From: an uncultured Hyphomicrobiales bacterium
GTDB lineage: Bacteria > Pseudomonadota > Alphaproteobacteria > Rhizobiales > Xanthobacteraceae
Reading direction: 5' to 3'
DNA length: 14,808 nucleotides
Assembly (NCBI GenBank): GCA_903891395.1
Contig: CAITEM010000203.1
Coordinates: 1-14,808, forward strand
How positions within the stretch are numbered: the stretch's first letter is position 1; each line of letters starts with the position of its first letter. Below, piece after piece: positions 13,158 to 14,808 of the stretch. Below the pieces are notes generated by a model that made no database searches, was not told the origin of the DNA, and was given only the letters and a program-made list of their open reading frames with translations. Position numbers and translations under genes: made by a program.

Positions 13158-14675
13158 ATGCAGATCGAGCCGACGGAAAGCGCCTTCGCCGAACGTTACG
13201 GCCACGGTCAGGCGCAGGTCGTATGGACCACGCTGGTCGCCGACCTGGAGACGCCGGTCTCGGCGTTCCTGAAACTCGGCGGCGGCAAGGCGATGAGCTT
13301 TCTGCTGGAGTCGGTCGAAGGCGGCGCGGTGCGCGGCCGCCACTCCATCATCGGCATCGAGCCGGATCTGATCTGGCGCTCCAACGGCCGCAAGGCTGAA
13401 GTGAACCGTGCAGCGCGCATCAAGCCCGACACCTTCGTGGCCTGCCCCGACGCGCCGCTCGACGCCTTGCGTGCGCTGATTGCGGAAAGCCGTATCGAAT
13501 TGCCCGACAGCCTGCCGCCGATGGCGGCCGGCGTGTTCGGCTATCTCGGCTACGACATGGTGCGGCTGATGGAAGAGTTGCCGCCAGCCAATCCCGATCC
13601 GATCGGCATTCCCGACGCGGTGCTGGTGCGGCCAACCATCATCGTCGTATTCGACGCGGTGAAGGATTCCATCACCATCGTAACGCCGGTGCGGCCGGAG
13701 CCGGGCGTCGACGCCAAGACCGCGTTGACGCGCGCGATGGAGCGGCTGTCCGGCGTCGTCGACAGCCTCGACCGGCCGCTCGACAAATCGATGGTCGAAT
13801 TCGATCCCGGTCCGCTCGACGTGCCGCCGCAATCCAACACCACGCCGGCCGAATACCGGACGATGGTGCTGAAGGCGAAAGAATACATCGCCGCCGGCGA
13901 CGCCTTCCAGATCGTGCTGGCGCAACGTTTCGAAGCGCCTTTCACGCTGCCGCCTTTTTCACTCTATCGCGCCCTGCGGCGCACCAATCCATCGCCTTAT
14001 CTCTATTTCCTCGACTTCGGCGGCTTCGCGGTTGCCGGCTCCAGCCCGGAAATCCTGGTCAAGGTCAGCGGCGAGAAAGTCACGATCCGCCCGATTGCCG
14101 GGACGCGCGCGCGTGGCGCCACGCCGCATGAAGACAACGCGCTGGAAGCCGAATTGCTCGCCGATCCGAAGGAACGCGCCGAGCATTTGATGTTGCTCGA
14201 TCTCGGCCGCAACGACGTCGGCCGCGTCGCCCAGATCGGCACGGTCGCCGTCACCGACCAATTCTTCGTCGAGCGCTACAGCCACGTCATGCACATCGTC
14301 TCCAACGTCGAGGGCAAACTGCGCCCCGACTGCGATGCGCTCGACGCGCTGGCCGCCGGCTTTCCAGCCGGTACTGTGTCGGGCGCGCCGAAAGTGCGCG
14401 CCATGCAGATCATCGACGAGCTGGAGAAAGAGAAGCGCGGGCTCTATGCCGGCTGCGTCGGCTATTTCTCCGCCGCCGGCGAGATGGACACCTGCATCGT
14501 GCTGCGCACCGCGCTGGTGAAAGACGGCACCATGTATGTGCAGGCCGGTGCCGGCATTGTCGCGGATTCAAACCCCGAAGGCGAGCAACAGGAATGCGTC
14601 AACAAGGCCAAGGCACTGTTTCGCGCCGCCGAGGAAGCCCGTAGATTTGCCAGTGCCGCCCGGCGCGGCCAGTAA
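13158..14675 (+). CDS. trpE: Anthranilate synthase component I
   Basis: TrpE makes anthranilate from chorismate, the first committed step of tryptophan synthesis, with ammonia delivered by a TrpG subunit not seen here. The 505-residue length and all chorismate-binding motifs are present: AFLKLGGGKAMSFLLESVEGG near the N-terminus (the LLES region that usually senses tryptophan), then PIAGTRARG, LMLLDLGRNDVGRVAQIG, FPAGTVSGAPKVRAMQIIDE, CVGYFSAAGEMDTCI and QAGAGIVADSNPEGEQQE. There is no fused glutaminase domain; the protein ends at AARRGQ before the TAA. I chose the ATG at 13158 (MQIEPTESAFAERYG); a TTG two codons earlier is possible. The ribosome binding site is poor, so coupling to ppiD translation may help. 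I saw no tryptophan leader peptide or attenuator in the 27-base gap. Confidence 0.97.
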   Translation: MQIEPTESAFAERYGHGQAQVVWTTLVADLETPVSAFLKLGGGKAMSFLLESVEGGAVRGRHSIIGIEPDLIWRSNGRKAEVNRAARIKPDTFVACPDAPLDALRALIAESRIELPDSLPPMAAGVFGYLGYDMVRLMEELPPANPDPIGIPDAVLVRPTIIVVFDAVKDSITIVTPVRPEPGVDAKTALTRAMERLSGVVDSLDRPLDKSMVEFDPGPLDVPPQSNTTPAEYRTMVLKAKEYIAAGDAFQIVLAQRFEAPFTLPPFSLYRALRRTNPSPYLYFLDFGGFAVAGSSPEILVKVSGEKVTIRPIAGTRARGATPHEDNALEAELLADPKERAEHLMLLDLGRNDVGRVAQIGTVAVTDQFFVERYSHVMHIVSNVEGKLRPDCDALDALAAGFPAGTVSGAPKVRAMQIIDELEKEKRGLYAGCVGYFSAAGEMDTCIVLRTALVKDGTMYVQAGAGIVADSNPEGEQQECVNKAKALFRAAEEARRFASAARRGQ

Positions 14676-14690
14676 CGTGGAGCACGCCCC

Positions 14691-14808
14691 ATGAGCCACG
14701 ACCATTCGCATGACGAGCCCAAGTGGAAACACGATGGCGTGCGCGTCATTCCGGGCAATTCGCTCGACCCCAACACCGCGCAGACGCCGGGCATGGACCG
14801 CAAGGCCG
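14691..14808 (+). CDS. Cupin-domain protein (5' end only)
   Basis: The first 39 codons are in the window: MSHDHSHDEPKWKHDGVRVI, then PGNSLDPNTAQTPGMDRKA, running off the right edge. GGAG lies eight bases before the ATG. I recognise the KHDGVRVIPG...LDPNTAQTPGM pattern as the N-terminus of a small cupin-domain protein family common in proteobacteria, but the His-containing cupin motifs lie beyond the window. The His-rich start (HDHSH) might bind metal. It begins 15 bases after trpE and is probably in the same transcript. Its substrate is unknown. Confidence 0.7.
   Translation, partial: MSHDHSHDEPKWKHDGVRVIPGNSLDPNTAQTPGMDRKA

Noticed and set aside
11553..13925. A 790-codon open frame on the minus strand opposite ppiD and trpE
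   Set aside because: It is antisense to two well-recognised genes, has the Arg/His/Asp-rich composition of an antisense shadow in high-GC DNA, and shows no domain I recognise.

Overview
The window is high-GC chromosomal DNA from an alphaproteobacterium, most likely of the order Hyphomicrobiales (Rhizobiales), in the broad Bradyrhizobium / Rhodopseudomonas / Xanthobacteraceae neighbourhood. Three things suggest this: the gene order trpE-ppiD | tpiA-secG-pyrG-kdsA-eno-ftsB-pdhA-pdhB, which I recall from that order; an E1-beta subunit of pyruvate dehydrogenase that opens with a lipoyl domain; and intergenic palindromes of rhizobial type. The family assignment is inference. No database search was possible.

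Layout. From 1 to 3970 the minus strand carries the start of pdhB, then pdhA, ftsB, a 2-oxoglutarate/Fe(II) oxygenase-like gene broken into two overlapping frames, and eno. A short divergent gap separates eno from queF (plus strand). queF ends tail-to-tail, with overlapping stop codons, against a minus-strand MFS transporter gene that lies downstream of kdsA and a glyoxalase-like (VOC) gene. A strong intrinsic terminator separates these from a small secreted protein gene. pyrG, secG and tpiA follow on the minus strand. A divergent promoter region at about 11052-11216 then leads into ppiD and trpE on the plus strand and the start of a cupin gene at the right edge.

Functionally this is mostly core metabolism and envelope biology. 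It covers lower glycolysis and entry to the TCA cycle (tpiA, eno, pdhA, pdhB), CTP synthesis (pyrG), Kdo for lipopolysaccharide (kdsA), protein export and folding (secG, ppiD), division (ftsB), tryptophan synthesis (trpE) and queuosine synthesis (queF). The accessory pieces are the oxygenase, VOC, MFS, small secreted and cupin genes, and possibly queF on the opposite strand.

The main anomalies are these. (1) An in-frame TAG in tpiA sits exactly where the conserved Lys of the GSVKP loop should be, with perfect homology continuing after it. (2) A probable one-base frameshift splits the oxygenase gene. (3) A perfect TTAA-N7-TTAA (CtrA-type) site lies just upstream of ftsB. Two gene-breaking lesions in 15 kb could also mean sequence errors, so read support should be checked first. 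I saw no mobile element, CRISPR array, defence system, tRNA or rRNA, and no clearly new multi-gene system. No stretch longer than 300 bases lacks a gene.
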